In this document: positions 6,238 through 6,267 of the stretch, one piece after another
How the letters are laid out: every line of letters starts with the position of its first letter
How positions within the stretch are numbered: the first letter of the stretch is position 1
NCBI RefSeq assembly: GCF_902364945.1
Contig: NZ_CABJFS010000020.1
Coordinates: 1-6,267 of the forward strand
Direction of reading: 5' to 3'
DNA length: 6,267 bases
Source of the DNA: Collinsella aerofaciens
Lineage (GTDB): Bacteria > Actinomycetota > Coriobacteriia > Coriobacteriales > Coriobacteriaceae
The notes under the pieces: model-generated
Seen by the model: only the letters and a program-made list of their open reading frames with translations
What the model was told of the DNA's origin: nothing
Databases searched by the model: none
Made by a program: the position numbers and the translations under genes

Positions 6238-6267
6238 CTAGTTTGTGGGCGCTTTGCCTGGCGCCCA
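6238..6267 (-). CDS. Possible C-terminal end of an unknown minus-strand gene
   Basis: Read on the minus strand from the window edge, one frame gives WAPGKAPTN followed by a TAG at 6238-6240, 13 bp before the leftward terminator. The placement of a stop just upstream of a terminator supports the 3' end of a convergent gene. Nine codons cannot identify it. The same bases form a 7-bp inverted repeat (TGGGCGC 6246-6252, GCGCCCA 6261-6267), so the stretch may instead be non-coding. The frame is a guess. Confidence 0.3.
   Translation of the reverse strand, partial: WAPGKAPTN

Overview
The window carries an arginine deiminase (ADI) locus split into two divergent blocks around a 277-bp intergenic region. 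The leftward (minus-strand) block is, in order of transcription, a YfcC-family arginine/ornithine antiporter (arcD type, 2469-3905), arginine deiminase (arcA, 1182-2426), catabolic ornithine carbamoyltransferase (arcB, 89-1096) and the first 21 codons of carbamate kinase (arcC, 1-65, cut by the window edge). Together they import arginine in exchange for ornithine and convert it to ornithine, ammonia, CO2 and ATP. All four starts have a purine-rich ribosome binding site, although the arcC one is weak, and the gaps are 23-85 bp, which fits one operon.

The rightward block has two genes. The first (4183-5433) is a second, clearly divergent arginine-deiminase-family protein. It keeps the catalytic Asp/Glu/His/Asp/Cys set but has lost two conserved substrate-loop motifs near its C-terminus. 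One nucleotide after its stop begins a 216-residue regulator with an N-terminal XRE helix-turn-helix and a C-terminal LexA/CI-like (S24) fold in which the catalytic Lys appears to be Arg. The intergenic region holds two related TTGAY-N7-RTCAA palindromes whose centres are exactly 30 bp apart. They are good candidates for operators of this regulator, or of another one. The simplest reading is an arginine-catabolic operon controlled from an adjacent cassette of a regulator plus an ADI-like protein. That link is inference.

The right end (6086-6267) holds a perfect 30-bp inverted repeat with a 7-nt loop that looks like a REP/BIME-type element. It also holds a minus-strand rho-independent terminator and, at the very edge, what may be the last codons of a minus-strand gene converging on the regulator.

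The organism is probably a high-G+C anaerobic actinobacterium of the class Coriobacteriia (Collinsella/Olsenella-like). This rests on the G+C-rich coding style, the YfcC-type ArcD and the general flavour of the proteins, and is not proven by the sequence. I saw no tRNA, rRNA, CRISPR array or transposase gene.
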